Below, one piece after another: positions 18,753 through 28,209 of a stretch of DNA of 64,000 nt (positions are counted from its first letter, which is position 1; every line of letters begins with the position of its first letter). Source of the stretch: Bacteroidota bacterium (GTDB taxonomy: Bacteria > Bacteroidota > Bacteroidia > Bacteroidales > UBA10428); assembly GCA_023442525.1 (NCBI GenBank), contig JAEZZA010000011.1, positions 74,640-138,639 on the forward strand, written 5' to 3'. Below the pieces are notes generated by a model. That model made no database searches, had not been told where the DNA came from, and worked only from the letters and a program-made list of their open reading frames with translations. The translations under genes and the position numbers were made by a program.

Positions 18753-19979
18753 ATGAACCTGAAACTTAAGTACGGAAAACAACTGCTTGCATTTGATTTT
18801 CCTTCTGAAACTGTAACCCCTCATTTCACTGAGCCTGTTTATGAAATAAGTAAGGAGAAGTTCCAGGACGATCTCAATAAAAATCTTCCTGAATCGGGCG
18901 GAAAATACAGTAATGTAGCAATCGTTGTGTCGGATAAAACACGCTTATGCGGATATCCGCTTTACCTGCCCTGGATAACAGAACTTCTGATGCAAAAGGG
19001 TGCAAATGCGGAGAATATAACGTTCTATATTGCCTACGGCACTCATGCCCGGCAAACCGACGAGGAAAGCTTATCGGGCTACGGGGATACCTATAACAAA
19101 TTCCGGTTTGTACATCACGACTGTACCGACACAACCATATTCACCGATTTTGGATATACAAAGCGGGGAACTCCCGTTGCTTTCCGTACGGATATTGTTA
19201 ACAGCTCACTGCTGATTACATTCGGATCCATTTCTCATCACTATTTTGCAGGATATGGAGGGGGCCGTAAAATGCTTTTCCCGGGACTTGCCCCAAAACT
19301 GGCTGTTTACCATAATCACGGTTTGTTTTTGGATATTCCCGGCCGGAGGCTGCATCCCGGATGTCAGCCCGGCCAACTCGACGGGAATCCGATAGCTGAA
19401 GATCTCAAAGAGATTGATTCATTCGCTCCCGCGAAGATATCCATCCATGGTATTCTGAACTCCGAAGCCAAGGTTTGCCAGCTTATTACAGGTCGAACTT
19501 ATGATGATTTTCTTGCTGCCTGCAAAATACACGACAACTATTTCCGGTACCGGAGTGATGAAAAATACGACCTGGTAGTGGCTTCAGGCGGCGGATATCC
19601 GAAAGACATCAACTTTATACAGGCTCACAAATCGGTGCATCATGCCGCTGCTTTTGTTAAAGATGGCGGCAAGCTTATAGTATTGCTCGAATGCGTTGAT
19701 AAAATCGGTTCAAACTACTTCATGAAGTATATAGAAACCGGGAGTTTCGCCGCAGCTTTTAACATACTTGAGCGAAATTATGAAGGTAATGGCGGAACTG
19801 CCCTTTCGATGATGCAGAAAGCCGGGCGCATACAGATATATATGGTTACTTCACTCGACGAAGAAACATGCCGGGCTCTCGGAGCTAAAAAAGTGGATGA
19901 AAGTGAAGCTCAGAAAATAATAGATTCTTCAAATGGAAGTATCGCAGCTATTGCAAATGCCAGTATGCTTGTAAAATAA
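18753..19979 (+). CDS. LarA-type (DUF2088) nickel-pincer racemase/epimerase
   Basis: 408 residues, cytoplasmic. The LarA active-site set is present: Asp61/Arg64 in SDKTR, His98 in GTHAR, His163 and Lys173 in the SHHYFAGYGGGRK motif (10 residues apart, as in lactate racemase), and His189 16 residues after the Lys, the expected Ni ligand. The protein therefore should use the nickel-pincer nucleotide (NPN) cofactor and racemise or epimerise a 2-hydroxy acid or sugar acid. The cofactor genes larB, larC and larE are not in the window. The homologue group is broad (lactate, malate and aldonate types), so the substrate stays open; pairing with a polyol dehydrogenase hints at sugar acids. Confidence 0.82.
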   Translation: MNLKLKYGKQLLAFDFPSETVTPHFTEPVYEISKEKFQDDLNKNLPESGGKYSNVAIVVSDKTRLCGYPLYLPWITELLMQKGANAENITFYIAYGTHARQTDEESLSGYGDTYNKFRFVHHDCTDTTIFTDFGYTKRGTPVAFRTDIVNSSLLITFGSISHHYFAGYGGGRKMLFPGLAPKLAVYHNHGLFLDIPGRRLHPGCQPGQLDGNPIAEDLKEIDSFAPAKISIHGILNSEAKVCQLITGRTYDDFLAACKIHDNYFRYRSDEKYDLVVASGGGYPKDINFIQAHKSVHHAAAFVKDGGKLIVLLECVDKIGSNYFMKYIETGSFAAAFNILERNYEGNGGTALSMMQKAGRIQIYMVTSLDEETCRALGAKKVDESEAQKIIDSSNGSIAAIANASMLVK

Positions 19980-20005
19980 AGTATTAACTCGTAGAAATGC
20001 TTATC

Positions 20006-21553
20006 ATGAAAACCATTAAAAGCTTTAGTCAGTTTGTCCTTATTGTTCTTTTTCTGATCTCATGTAAAACCGGATCACAATATACAGCAACTACTTCGCT
20101 GGAACGTAATACTCCCGAAGCTGAAGGTGTTTCATCCGAAGCCATTCTTACGTTTCTTGATTCGGCTGATGCAAGCATCCACGAATTCCACAGTATTATG
20201 ATATTGCGCCACGGCAAAGTAATAGCCGAAGGATGGTGGACACCGTATTCCCCCGATTTACGTCATACCCTGTATTCAACCAGCAAGAGCTTCACTTCAA
20301 CAGCAACAGGTTTTGCAGTGAACGAGGGTTTTATTTCTGTAGAAGATAAAGTGGCCGATTTCTTCCCGAATGACCTTCCCGAAGTTGTAAGTCCGTTTCT
20401 TGCTGAAATGACAATTAAGGATCTTTTGACCATGTCGGTGGGAATGGATCCTGATCCTACTTTCCGTCGTATGTCCGATTCAAATTGGATCAGTGCTTTT
20501 TTGCATACACCGGTTTTGTATGAACCCGGCACCAGGTTTCTTTACAATTCTCTGGCCACTTATATGTTATCGGCTATTGTTCAGAAAGAAACCGGAGAAA
20601 AAATAGTTGACTACCTTACTCCGCGGCTTTTTGAGCCACTGGGAATCGAAGGTATGGATTGGGAAGAAGATCCCATGGGCATAAATACAGGAGGATGGGG
20701 ACTCCGGTTAAAGACAGAAGATATGGCGAAGTTTGGTCAGCTTTTACTTCAGAAGGGCGACTGGAATGGCGATCAGATAATATCTTCAGAATGGGTGGAA
20801 GAAGCCACAACCTTTAAAATCGATCAATATCCGGGCGCCCGTCAGTCGCAACGCGATTCGAGCGACTGGTTGCAGGGTTATTGCTACCAGTTCTGGAGAT
20901 GCCGGAATAACGCCTTCAGAGCCGACGGTGCCTATGGGCAGTATATAATCGTGATGCCCGATCAGGACGCCGTAGTTGCTATCACCTCGGAATCGTCCAA
21001 TATGCAGGACCAGATTAACCTGGTCTGGAAATACATCCTTCCGGCATTTCAGTCCGGCCCGCTTCCCGCTAACGCTGAAGCAGCCGATCGCCTGAAAAGT
21101 CGTCTGGCATCATTGAAAATTGAACCTCCGGTCCCCGGCAAAAGTACTATGGCTTCTCAAATGAATCCGGTCCGGTACACACTTTCTCCGAACCCTCTTC
21201 AAATCGGAACTATTGCCTTTGAAATGACCGATTCGGCTTGTAATGTAACTCTCGCTGTAGCTGGAAAGGAATATAAACATACTTACGGTGCCGGAAAATG
21301 GGTGACTGATGAGACCGGTCGGCCCGGTCCAAGTCTTACCGGCCCGGTTAAGATCACCGATTCTTTCAAAGTCGCCGGAGCTTACAGCTGGAAAGATGAT
21401 AACACCCTGGAACTCGTGCTGAGCTATATCGAAAGTCCGCATCATGAAACTATAACCTGCAAGTTCGACAAGGAAAAGATATCGTTGAATGTTGCGCCAA
21501 GCCAGGCGTTCGGTAGCTATTCAACGAGTATATCAGGGGTGAAGAGCAACTGA
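20006..21553 (+). CDS. Class C beta-lactamase-like serine hydrolase, lipoprotein
   Basis: The preferred start gives 515 residues beginning MKTIKSFSQ (an upstream ATG at 19997 adds three residues). The lipobox FLISCKTG places the acylated Cys near residue 20. The catalytic SxxK is seen in YSTSKSF, and a Tyr-based second motif in RFLYNSLATYM; GAYGQYIIVMP corresponds to the strand near the KTG position. These proteins are penicillin-binding-fold esterases or peptidases and mostly not resistance enzymes. The C-terminal 150 residues form a beta-rich extra domain of unknown role. Confidence 0.85.
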   Translation: MKTIKSFSQFVLIVLFLISCKTGSQYTATTSLERNTPEAEGVSSEAILTFLDSADASIHEFHSIMILRHGKVIAEGWWTPYSPDLRHTLYSTSKSFTSTATGFAVNEGFISVEDKVADFFPNDLPEVVSPFLAEMTIKDLLTMSVGMDPDPTFRRMSDSNWISAFLHTPVLYEPGTRFLYNSLATYMLSAIVQKETGEKIVDYLTPRLFEPLGIEGMDWEEDPMGINTGGWGLRLKTEDMAKFGQLLLQKGDWNGDQIISSEWVEEATTFKIDQYPGARQSQRDSSDWLQGYCYQFWRCRNNAFRADGAYGQYIIVMPDQDAVVAITSESSNMQDQINLVWKYILPAFQSGPLPANAEAADRLKSRLASLKIEPPVPGKSTMASQMNPVRYTLSPNPLQIGTIAFEMTDSACNVTLAVAGKEYKHTYGAGKWVTDETGRPGPSLTGPVKITDSFKVAGAYSWKDDNTLELVLSYIESPHHETITCKFDKEKISLNVAPSQAFGSYSTSISGVKSN

Positions 21554-21652
21554 TATTAATTATAAAATGCCAATGCGGCCTATAATTTCTCCTGATTTCC
21601 GTTGTTAGGTAATCAGTAGAAATGTTATACTAATAATTCAAACATAAAAAAA

Positions 21653-22783
21653 ATGCCTGTTTTTCGATTTCTGATCATACTGCTCACGTTCATACTGATA
21701 AATGTTTATTTGTTTATGCGCGGGTGGCAGGCCATTCCTTCGCGTTATGGCTTGCACCTGGCTTATTCCCTGGTGTATGTTGTTACTTTCTCATCGATAT
21801 TTTTCGCCATTTTTCTGGGCAACCGTCTTCCCATCTGGCTGGGCCATGCATTTGAGATAATCGGTGGTTACTGGATGATCCTTTTCGTTTATATTGTATT
21901 TGCCGCAATTATTGGCGATCTGCTTCGCCTGGCCAATAATTGGTTTGGTATTTTTCCGCAGGCAATAACTGCAAATTATCAGGCAGCCAAATTCGGATAT
22001 TTGATTTCAGTGCTGGTAATACTGTTTCTCATTTCAATAATTGGTTACATACGCTTCAATAATCCCACAATTACCCGGCTGAATGTTCCGTTTGAAAATC
22101 CTCATCGCGATAAGACTGAGATCCACGCTGTGGTAATCAGTGATACTCATTTGGGAAACCTCATTCGTAAAGAACGGCTCAGTAACTGGGTTGAATTAAT
22201 AAATGAGCAGAAGCCCGATATTATTCTGATTGCCGGCGACCTTATTGATCATAGCCTGAAGACGGTTGAACTTCAGAAAATGGAAGAGGAACTGTTACAG
22301 CTTAAGGCTACTTATGGCGTCTACGCCATTCCCGGAAACCACGATTATTACGCGGGAATTGAAGGGACTCTTAAGTTTATGAAACGGTCGGGGATAACTG
22401 TATTGCGTGATTCGGTAGTAATTATCGATAATAAAATTGCGCTGATCGGCCGGGATGATATTACCAACAGAAATCGCAGGCAACTCGGTTCGCTGGTTGA
22501 AGGTCTTAATTCAGGAATGCCCCGGATTGTACTGGATCACCAGCCTCATAGCATGGGTGAATCACTCGATAACCAAATCGATCTTCATATATCGGGACAC
22601 ACGCATAACGGACAGATATTTCCCCTTAATCTTATTGTTGCAAAGATTTACGAATTGGGATACGGTTACAAAAAGACAGGTAACACACACTACTTTGTTT
22701 CTTCGGGCCTGGGCTTGTGGGGAGCGCCTCTTCGATTTGGAACCCGGTCGGAAATAGTTAGTATTATGCTGAAGGTTAACTGA
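21653..22783 (+). CDS. Membrane-anchored calcineurin-like metallophosphoesterase (YaeI/YkuE type)
   Basis: 376 residues. The first 140 residues hold about four hydrophobic segments, so the enzyme is anchored in the inner membrane. The phosphoesterase motifs follow in order: SDTHLG, GDLIDH, GNHDYY and GHTHNGQ, giving the two-metal centre. E. coli YaeI and B. subtilis YkuE relatives act on lipid-linked or cell-wall phosphates. The gene sits 46 bases before cardiolipin synthase, which fits a phospholipid-related job, but that is inference from position. Confidence 0.85.
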   Translation: MPVFRFLIILLTFILINVYLFMRGWQAIPSRYGLHLAYSLVYVVTFSSIFFAIFLGNRLPIWLGHAFEIIGGYWMILFVYIVFAAIIGDLLRLANNWFGIFPQAITANYQAAKFGYLISVLVILFLISIIGYIRFNNPTITRLNVPFENPHRDKTEIHAVVISDTHLGNLIRKERLSNWVELINEQKPDIILIAGDLIDHSLKTVELQKMEEELLQLKATYGVYAIPGNHDYYAGIEGTLKFMKRSGITVLRDSVVIIDNKIALIGRDDITNRNRRQLGSLVEGLNSGMPRIVLDHQPHSMGESLDNQIDLHISGHTHNGQIFPLNLIVAKIYELGYGYKKTGNTHYFVSSGLGLWGAPLRFGTRSEIVSIMLKVN

Positions 22784-22829
22784 CAGGTACTCCAAATTTT
22801 GTATCTTTAAGCATTAGCACTTCAATTTC

Positions 22830-24281
22830 ATGAAACCTGTCATTATTTTTGATATTGTTTATGTTATTGTGCTGATCCTGGTATGTTTACGGATAATTTT
22901 TGAAACCCGTAGTTCTTCAAAAACCCTTGCTTATTTATTACTGGCGATTTTTATTCCTGTAGCCGGAATACTGTTCTATTTTGTTTTTGGCGTGAATTAC
23001 AGGAAGAGGATCATTTATACTAAAAAGCTGGTACACGATGAAGCTCAGCTTAAAGAACTTAACAAGAAGACGGTATCGCTTTCAGCACGGAATCTGAAAA
23101 AGAATGCTCTTGAAATTGGCAACGGCCAAAGCCTGGTGAGCCTTCTCATGAACGACAGCCTGAGCCCGTTAACTTCAGGCAACGCGGTAAAACTCCTCAT
23201 TAACGGAGAGGAAAAATTTCCTGAAGTCATCAGGGCTCTTGAAGGTGCGCGCCATCACATCCATCTGGAATATTATATTATCGATGATGATATAATCGGG
23301 AATACCATTAAGGATGTTCTTATACGTAAGGCTCGTGAGGGTGTTGAGGTAAGAGTAATTTACGATGATTTCGGCAGCAGATCGATACGGAAAAAACTAG
23401 TGAAAGAACTCCGGGCGGGTGGGGTAGAGGCATGGCCTTTCAACAGGGTACGGTTACTGTTTTTTGCCAACCGCATAAACTACCGGAATCACAGGAAAAT
23501 AATCATCATCGACGGTGATTTTGGGTTTGTGGGCGGAATGAATATTGCTGACCGTTATATTAATGATCACGGGAAAACTGGCAGGCTTTACTGGCGCGAT
23601 ACCCATGTACGGATCGACGGTCCCGGTATTATGTTCCTGCAGCATTTGTTTTTGTCGGATTGGAATTTCTGCTCGGGACAACAGATGCAGCACGAAAAGG
23701 CATACTTTCATGCAGTGCCTCTGAAAAATTACAACACCAGCGTTCAGATTGCAGCCAGCGGACCCGATTCACCCGCCTCAACCATAAAACTATCTTTTCT
23801 TAAAGCCATAAATCTTGCTCATAAGGAAATTCTGATTTCCTCACCTTATCTCATTCCGGGCGGAAGTATTATGGATGCCTTAAAGGTGGCATCCCTCGGT
23901 GGGGTGAGTGTGAAAATTCTGGTACCCGGAATTACCGATTCAAAACTTGTTGATGCTGCAGCCTGGTCGAATTACGGCGAATTGCTGATCTCGGGTGTGG
24001 AAATTTACACCTATCAGAAGGGCTTCATTCATTCGAAAATGATGCTTGTGGATGATGTTATTTCTATAATAGGGACTGCAAATATGGATCACAGAAGTTT
24101 TGACCTGAATTTTGAGGTGAATGCAATTATCTATAGTTCCGAATTTGGTGAAGAGATGAAAAAAGCGTTTCAGAACGATTTGAAAAACTCGAGAAGACTT
24201 TTGTACGAGGAATGGATAACCCGGCCCATATACATACGACTGCTCGAAAGAATGGCCAGATTGTTCTCCCCATTATTGTAG
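22830..24281 (+). CDS. cls: Cardiolipin synthase (phospholipase D family)
   Basis: 483 residues: two N-terminal transmembrane segments, then two PLD repeats with HxK signatures, NHRKIIIIDGDFGFVGGMN and HSKMMLVDDVISIIGTANMD. This is the bacterial cls architecture and usual length (480-510). It joins two phosphatidylglycerols into cardiolipin plus glycerol at the inner membrane. It is followed after 9 bases by an MDR reductase in the same direction. Confidence 0.9.
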   Translation: MKPVIIFDIVYVIVLILVCLRIIFETRSSSKTLAYLLLAIFIPVAGILFYFVFGVNYRKRIIYTKKLVHDEAQLKELNKKTVSLSARNLKKNALEIGNGQSLVSLLMNDSLSPLTSGNAVKLLINGEEKFPEVIRALEGARHHIHLEYYIIDDDIIGNTIKDVLIRKAREGVEVRVIYDDFGSRSIRKKLVKELRAGGVEAWPFNRVRLLFFANRINYRNHRKIIIIDGDFGFVGGMNIADRYINDHGKTGRLYWRDTHVRIDGPGIMFLQHLFLSDWNFCSGQQMQHEKAYFHAVPLKNYNTSVQIAASGPDSPASTIKLSFLKAINLAHKEILISSPYLIPGGSIMDALKVASLGGVSVKILVPGITDSKLVDAAAWSNYGELLISGVEIYTYQKGFIHSKMMLVDDVISIIGTANMDHRSFDLNFEVNAIIYSSEFGEEMKKAFQNDLKNSRRLLYEEWITRPIYIRLLERMARLFSPLL

Positions 24282-24290
24282 AAATTAATT

Positions 24291-25283
24291 ATGATGAAAG
24301 GAATTCCTGAAACAATGCAGGCTGTGTGCCTTGACGATGATAATCTGGTAACGCGCACAGTGCTTGTCCCCAAACCTTCAAAAGGCGAAGTACTTGTAAA
24401 AATCAATTGCTCACCGGTGAATCCCTCCGATTTGGCAAGAATTAAAAACTTACCGGCATCAGAAAAGAAATATTTTATTGCTGGTATCGAAGGAAGCGGA
24501 ATAGTGGTTGATCACGGCAAAGGTGTTCTGCCATCCTTGTGGATGGGCAAACGTGTGGCATGTTCATCGGTTCATTCTTCAAGCGGAACATGGGCCGAAT
24601 ACATGGTTACAAGGGCTGCAACCTGTGTGCCTCTGCCCTCGTCAATAACCGATGAGCAGGGATCGATGATGCTGGTAAATCCCCTTACAGCGGCAGCTTT
24701 CATTTCTATCATCAGAGCTGGCAGGCATAAAGCCGTAATCAATACCGCTGCATCGGGAGTGCTGGGCAGGATGATTGAACTCCTGGCCAATAAACACAAT
24801 ATTCCGTTGATACAAGTGGTAAAAAACCAGAAACACTATGAAACTCTTATAAATGCAGAAGCCAAATATGTGATAGATGCTTCGGCCGACCGGTATGAAG
24901 TCACCCTGCATTCGATGGCTAAAAAACTGAAAGCCACATTGGCTTTTGATGCTGTGGGAGGTGAATCAACCCGCAAACTGTTACTGTCCATGCCTTACGG
25001 AAGTACAGTGATCGTATACGGTAACCTGTCGGGTGAGCATCCCCAAACTCACCACCGTTCGCTGGTTTCAGATAATAAATTGGTTAAAGGGTTTTACCTG
25101 GTAAATTGGTTAAAAGAAAACGGGATGATAAATACCCTTAAATGTATACTAACAGCCCGAAATATGTTGAACGGACAGGTATCCATCCCGGTTCAGGAAC
25201 GGTTTGGTTTACATGATGTTCAGAAAGCGGTTGACACTTACCTGCAAAATATGAGCAAAGGCAAGGTGCTTCTGGTTCCCTGA
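24291..25283 (+). CDS. MDR-family oxidoreductase (quinone reductase/enoyl reductase type)
   Basis: 330 residues, cytoplasmic. The medium-chain dehydrogenase fold is seen in GEVLVKINCSPVNPSDLARI, IAGIEGSGIVVDHG, and a Rossmann segment INTAASGVLGRMIELLA. There is no structural-zinc cysteine cluster or catalytic Cys/His pair, so it belongs to the zinc-free NADPH:quinone or enal reductase branch. ATG occurs twice in a row; the first is used. Its stop directly abuts the stop of the converging GH9 gene, with no terminator between them. Confidence 0.8.
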   Translation: MMKGIPETMQAVCLDDDNLVTRTVLVPKPSKGEVLVKINCSPVNPSDLARIKNLPASEKKYFIAGIEGSGIVVDHGKGVLPSLWMGKRVACSSVHSSSGTWAEYMVTRAATCVPLPSSITDEQGSMMLVNPLTAAAFISIIRAGRHKAVINTAASGVLGRMIELLANKHNIPLIQVVKNQKHYETLINAEAKYVIDASADRYEVTLHSMAKKLKATLAFDAVGGESTRKLLLSMPYGSTVIVYGNLSGEHPQTHHRSLVSDNKLVKGFYLVNWLKENGMINTLKCILTARNMLNGQVSIPVQERFGLHDVQKAVDTYLQNMSKGKVLLVP

Positions 25284-28088
25284 TCATCTCCTTATTTCAA
25301 CTTTAACAACTGCGCGTTGCCCTTCGTTATTCATCAATGTAAGAAAATAAATACCCGGCAAAACGTTTACGGGAACCGTGAATCTCCGGTCGCCTGTATA
25401 TCTTTCTTTTAAAACCAGCATACCGGCCGTATTCCGCATTTGTACTTCAACGAAATCATACTGGTCGGGCATGTGAACATGTATCTGTGATTGTGCCGGA
25501 TTCGGGAAAACCTTAAGTCCGTCACCGAACTGATTGTATTCAGTTGACGTTATTTCAACGCTGTAACACATCGAAGTATCCACACAACCGTCGAGGGTCA
25601 CCTCCACGGCGTATTCACCGCTTTCGAAAGGGGTGAACCGGTTGCCGGTTGCTCCTTCAACAACAGCATAGTCGTTGCATCTGAGCCATCTTAAAGTACC
25701 ATCCTCTGCAGAGGCAGTCAATGTGTCTTCTTCCTGCGAAACATTCACATCGGGTACGGGAATATACAAATCGATAGTAATAATACTGTCGCATCCGGTC
25801 ACCGAAGTCAGTGTTTCGGTATAGATTCCGGTAGTGGTAACTGTCGATCCTCCCGGAAGAATGTATTTACCGCAAGCCGTATCGGTAATGGAATGATAAA
25901 CCGTATTACTGATGTTGACGTTATAAACAATAATACTGTCGCATCCGGTGCTCGTTTTCAGCGAATCGTTATATACACCCGATGTTTTCCAGATGAACTT
26001 TCCATTTGGCGATACAATTGAATCACATCCTGCCAATTCGATTAGAATTTTTTTTTCCTGATCCGGGCAATCACAGGTCTCAGTGGCCGGTTCCCTGCCT
26101 GAATTACCTCCCGAGCAAATTCCACACAAATCGTACGCTGCAGTCCCGGCTGAATCGCCTGCGCAATCGAATCCGCTTACAAATTTTGAAAGCAACCGGA
26201 TATAACTTACCTGGTATCCACAGCTATTTTCGGTAACCTCCCAGGAGTTCAAAGGCCAGCTTGTATTAAAATCTTTATACGATTTTTGCTTGGGTTGATC
26301 TTTTGGGGGACTGATATCTTCGGACTTACATACGGCATTGTTGGCTGCCCCTCCGCAACCGTCGGGACAGCATCCATCCCAGTTGTACGAAGGATTAGGC
26401 CCGCCCGGTACGTAGCCTGGAGGTGGCCCGTAAAGCGATGTGCCTACGCGATCCCATTTTGCACTTCCGTTTGTGAACCATGTATGATAGAATTCATTGA
26501 CGCATGAATCGCCTCCGTATTGGTACATGTTGGAAAGGTACACCAGGTTCAGCGGATTTACGCCGTGTATATAATGAACATATCCGAGCGCTGCATCGAA
26601 TGCATCCTGGTTCTTTGAGGCATTCAGGCCATATGAAATATTATTATAAAATGCGCTTCCCTGTGCTCCCTTTTGGTTGTTACTGCCCCAGGTATAATTA
26701 TCCAGGTGGGCCATGTAGGGATCCTTTACGGAATTATAGGCAGGGAAATTTTCAGAGTTATTGTTCAATGCATTTACATATGCGGTCTTTATCTGGTTAA
26801 CGACAGAAGGGGTTGCACCCGGAATCCTTGTGTAGTATAACAGGATCTCCTGATTCGATGCCTCATAAGGGTATACGTAAGTCCATTGGATCATATGCAC
26901 TTTGTTGAAATTGGCATCAAAGAAATCTTTGTATACCTTTTTTCCTGTTGCTTCAAAAAGATAACATGCGGCTTTAAGTTTGGCCATCATTCGCCCGTAA
27001 TCGTCCACCTCCTGATTGCCGGCTCCTACGCCCTGTGAACCATTCGACGATGAGTTATTATGGAATATTACCGCCGGATGATCAATTCCCCATTGCCATG
27101 CCGATTCAGCACGGGCTATAAGCGTTTCGGCATAATCAGTAAGATTAACCGACCGGTATACGCGCGAACCCAGGGCTAATGCAGCGGCAGTGTTAAATGT
27201 TGCCGAAGTGGAAGCCGGACCATATATACTTGGGCCGGTTGCTGAGGATGGGGGACTTGCATGAGAAAGGCTCACAATTGATAACACACCTCCGTCGCTT
27301 TGCTGCATACGCAGTAAATGATCCATACCCCATCTGGCCTCGTCAATCAAGTCGGGAATTCCGTTGCCCGATTCGGGGATATTATAATTATCGGCCCAGG
27401 CAGCAGGATTTTCCAGGTATGCCTTCAGCATTTCGATAACATAACTTGCAGTCCAGTTTGTATACTTGTTATAATCGCCGGCATCGTACCAACCGCCACT
27501 CAAATCACGCTCTTTCGACGCGTTGTTCCGGTCGTTGTATAATCGGGCGTTCTTGTCCTGTAGCGGACCTATATGACTTGCACCATCGGCCCATCCTTTG
27601 CCTGCATAGCGCTCTTCTTTGGGGAATCCTGCCCTTTGATAGAAGAAGCTGCGAACGGCATGCTTCAGAACTTCATGGTAAATGTCAGCGGCAATCCTGA
27701 ATTCATACGAGCGTTGATTGTTAACCGAATCGATAATGTAGTAATTACCGGTATCAGATACTGCTGAAAAATCGAAATGCCAGGCTTTATCACCTGATGA
27801 GGCATCTGTGGCGCCTGAATTCCAAACTACGGGCTCACCCCAATATACGTGTTCTCCCGAACGGGCATTAACTACCATGTATTTGTTTCCCGGTGTAAAC
27901 GACAGATCTGCGTCAAATCCGGTCTGCGGATCCTTGATAACAGCAATCTTTTTTGAGGACGGCAAATAGCCGAACTGGTCGATGATAATAAACCGGTTTA
28001 GGGTTTGGGCTGTAAGGCTGGTAAAGGTAAATACACATCCAATGATAAACCATGCTAATGTTTTCATAACCACGAAAAATTTATCCAA
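25284..28088 (-). CDS. T9SS-exported GH9 cellulase
   Basis: 934 residues. Order: signal peptide, CelD-type N-terminal Ig domain (IDQFGYLPSSKKIAVI), GH9 catalytic domain with DAGD (Asp202 and Asp205) and C-terminal acid Glu620 in VTENSCGYQ. Next come an acidic DLCGICSGGNSG element like calcium-binding thrombospondin-type repeats, two TGCDSI-type adhesin-like repeats (around 690-770), and a type A T9SS sorting domain (VFPNPAQSQIHV, near 860-934). A Cys-rich insertion (NWDGCCPDGCGG, around residue 570) sits inside the catalytic domain. It should be a cell-surface or released endo-beta-1,4-glucanase acting on cellulose or mixed-linkage glucan. Confidence 0.92.
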   Translation of the reverse strand: MDKFFVVMKTLAWFIIGCVFTFTSLTAQTLNRFIIIDQFGYLPSSKKIAVIKDPQTGFDADLSFTPGNKYMVVNARSGEHVYWGEPVVWNSGATDASSGDKAWHFDFSAVSDTGNYYIIDSVNNQRSYEFRIAADIYHEVLKHAVRSFFYQRAGFPKEERYAGKGWADGASHIGPLQDKNARLYNDRNNASKERDLSGGWYDAGDYNKYTNWTASYVIEMLKAYLENPAAWADNYNIPESGNGIPDLIDEARWGMDHLLRMQQSDGGVLSIVSLSHASPPSSATGPSIYGPASTSATFNTAAALALGSRVYRSVNLTDYAETLIARAESAWQWGIDHPAVIFHNNSSSNGSQGVGAGNQEVDDYGRMMAKLKAACYLFEATGKKVYKDFFDANFNKVHMIQWTYVYPYEASNQEILLYYTRIPGATPSVVNQIKTAYVNALNNNSENFPAYNSVKDPYMAHLDNYTWGSNNQKGAQGSAFYNNISYGLNASKNQDAFDAALGYVHYIHGVNPLNLVYLSNMYQYGGDSCVNEFYHTWFTNGSAKWDRVGTSLYGPPPGYVPGGPNPSYNWDGCCPDGCGGAANNAVCKSEDISPPKDQPKQKSYKDFNTSWPLNSWEVTENSCGYQVSYIRLLSKFVSGFDCAGDSAGTAAYDLCGICSGGNSGREPATETCDCPDQEKKILIELAGCDSIVSPNGKFIWKTSGVYNDSLKTSTGCDSIIVYNVNISNTVYHSITDTACGKYILPGGSTVTTTGIYTETLTSVTGCDSIITIDLYIPVPDVNVSQEEDTLTASAEDGTLRWLRCNDYAVVEGATGNRFTPFESGEYAVEVTLDGCVDTSMCYSVEITSTEYNQFGDGLKVFPNPAQSQIHVHMPDQYDFVEVQMRNTAGMLVLKERYTGDRRFTVPVNVLPGIYFLTLMNNEGQRAVVKVEIRR

Positions 28089-28209
28089 TATAACAGTATT
28101 ATCGTTTCATTCTACATTTAACTGCTTTGATATTCATCCGAAGATGTGATATTAGTTAGTTTTCAATTATAAAATAAGCGCTAACTTTATTGTTTTCAAA
28201 GGCATATCT

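Noticed and set aside
20006..21553. Antibiotic-resistance beta-lactamase
   Set aside because: Only the general serine-hydrolase fold is visible, with no clear KTG motif and an extra C-terminal domain; such lipoproteins are mostly esterases or peptidases.
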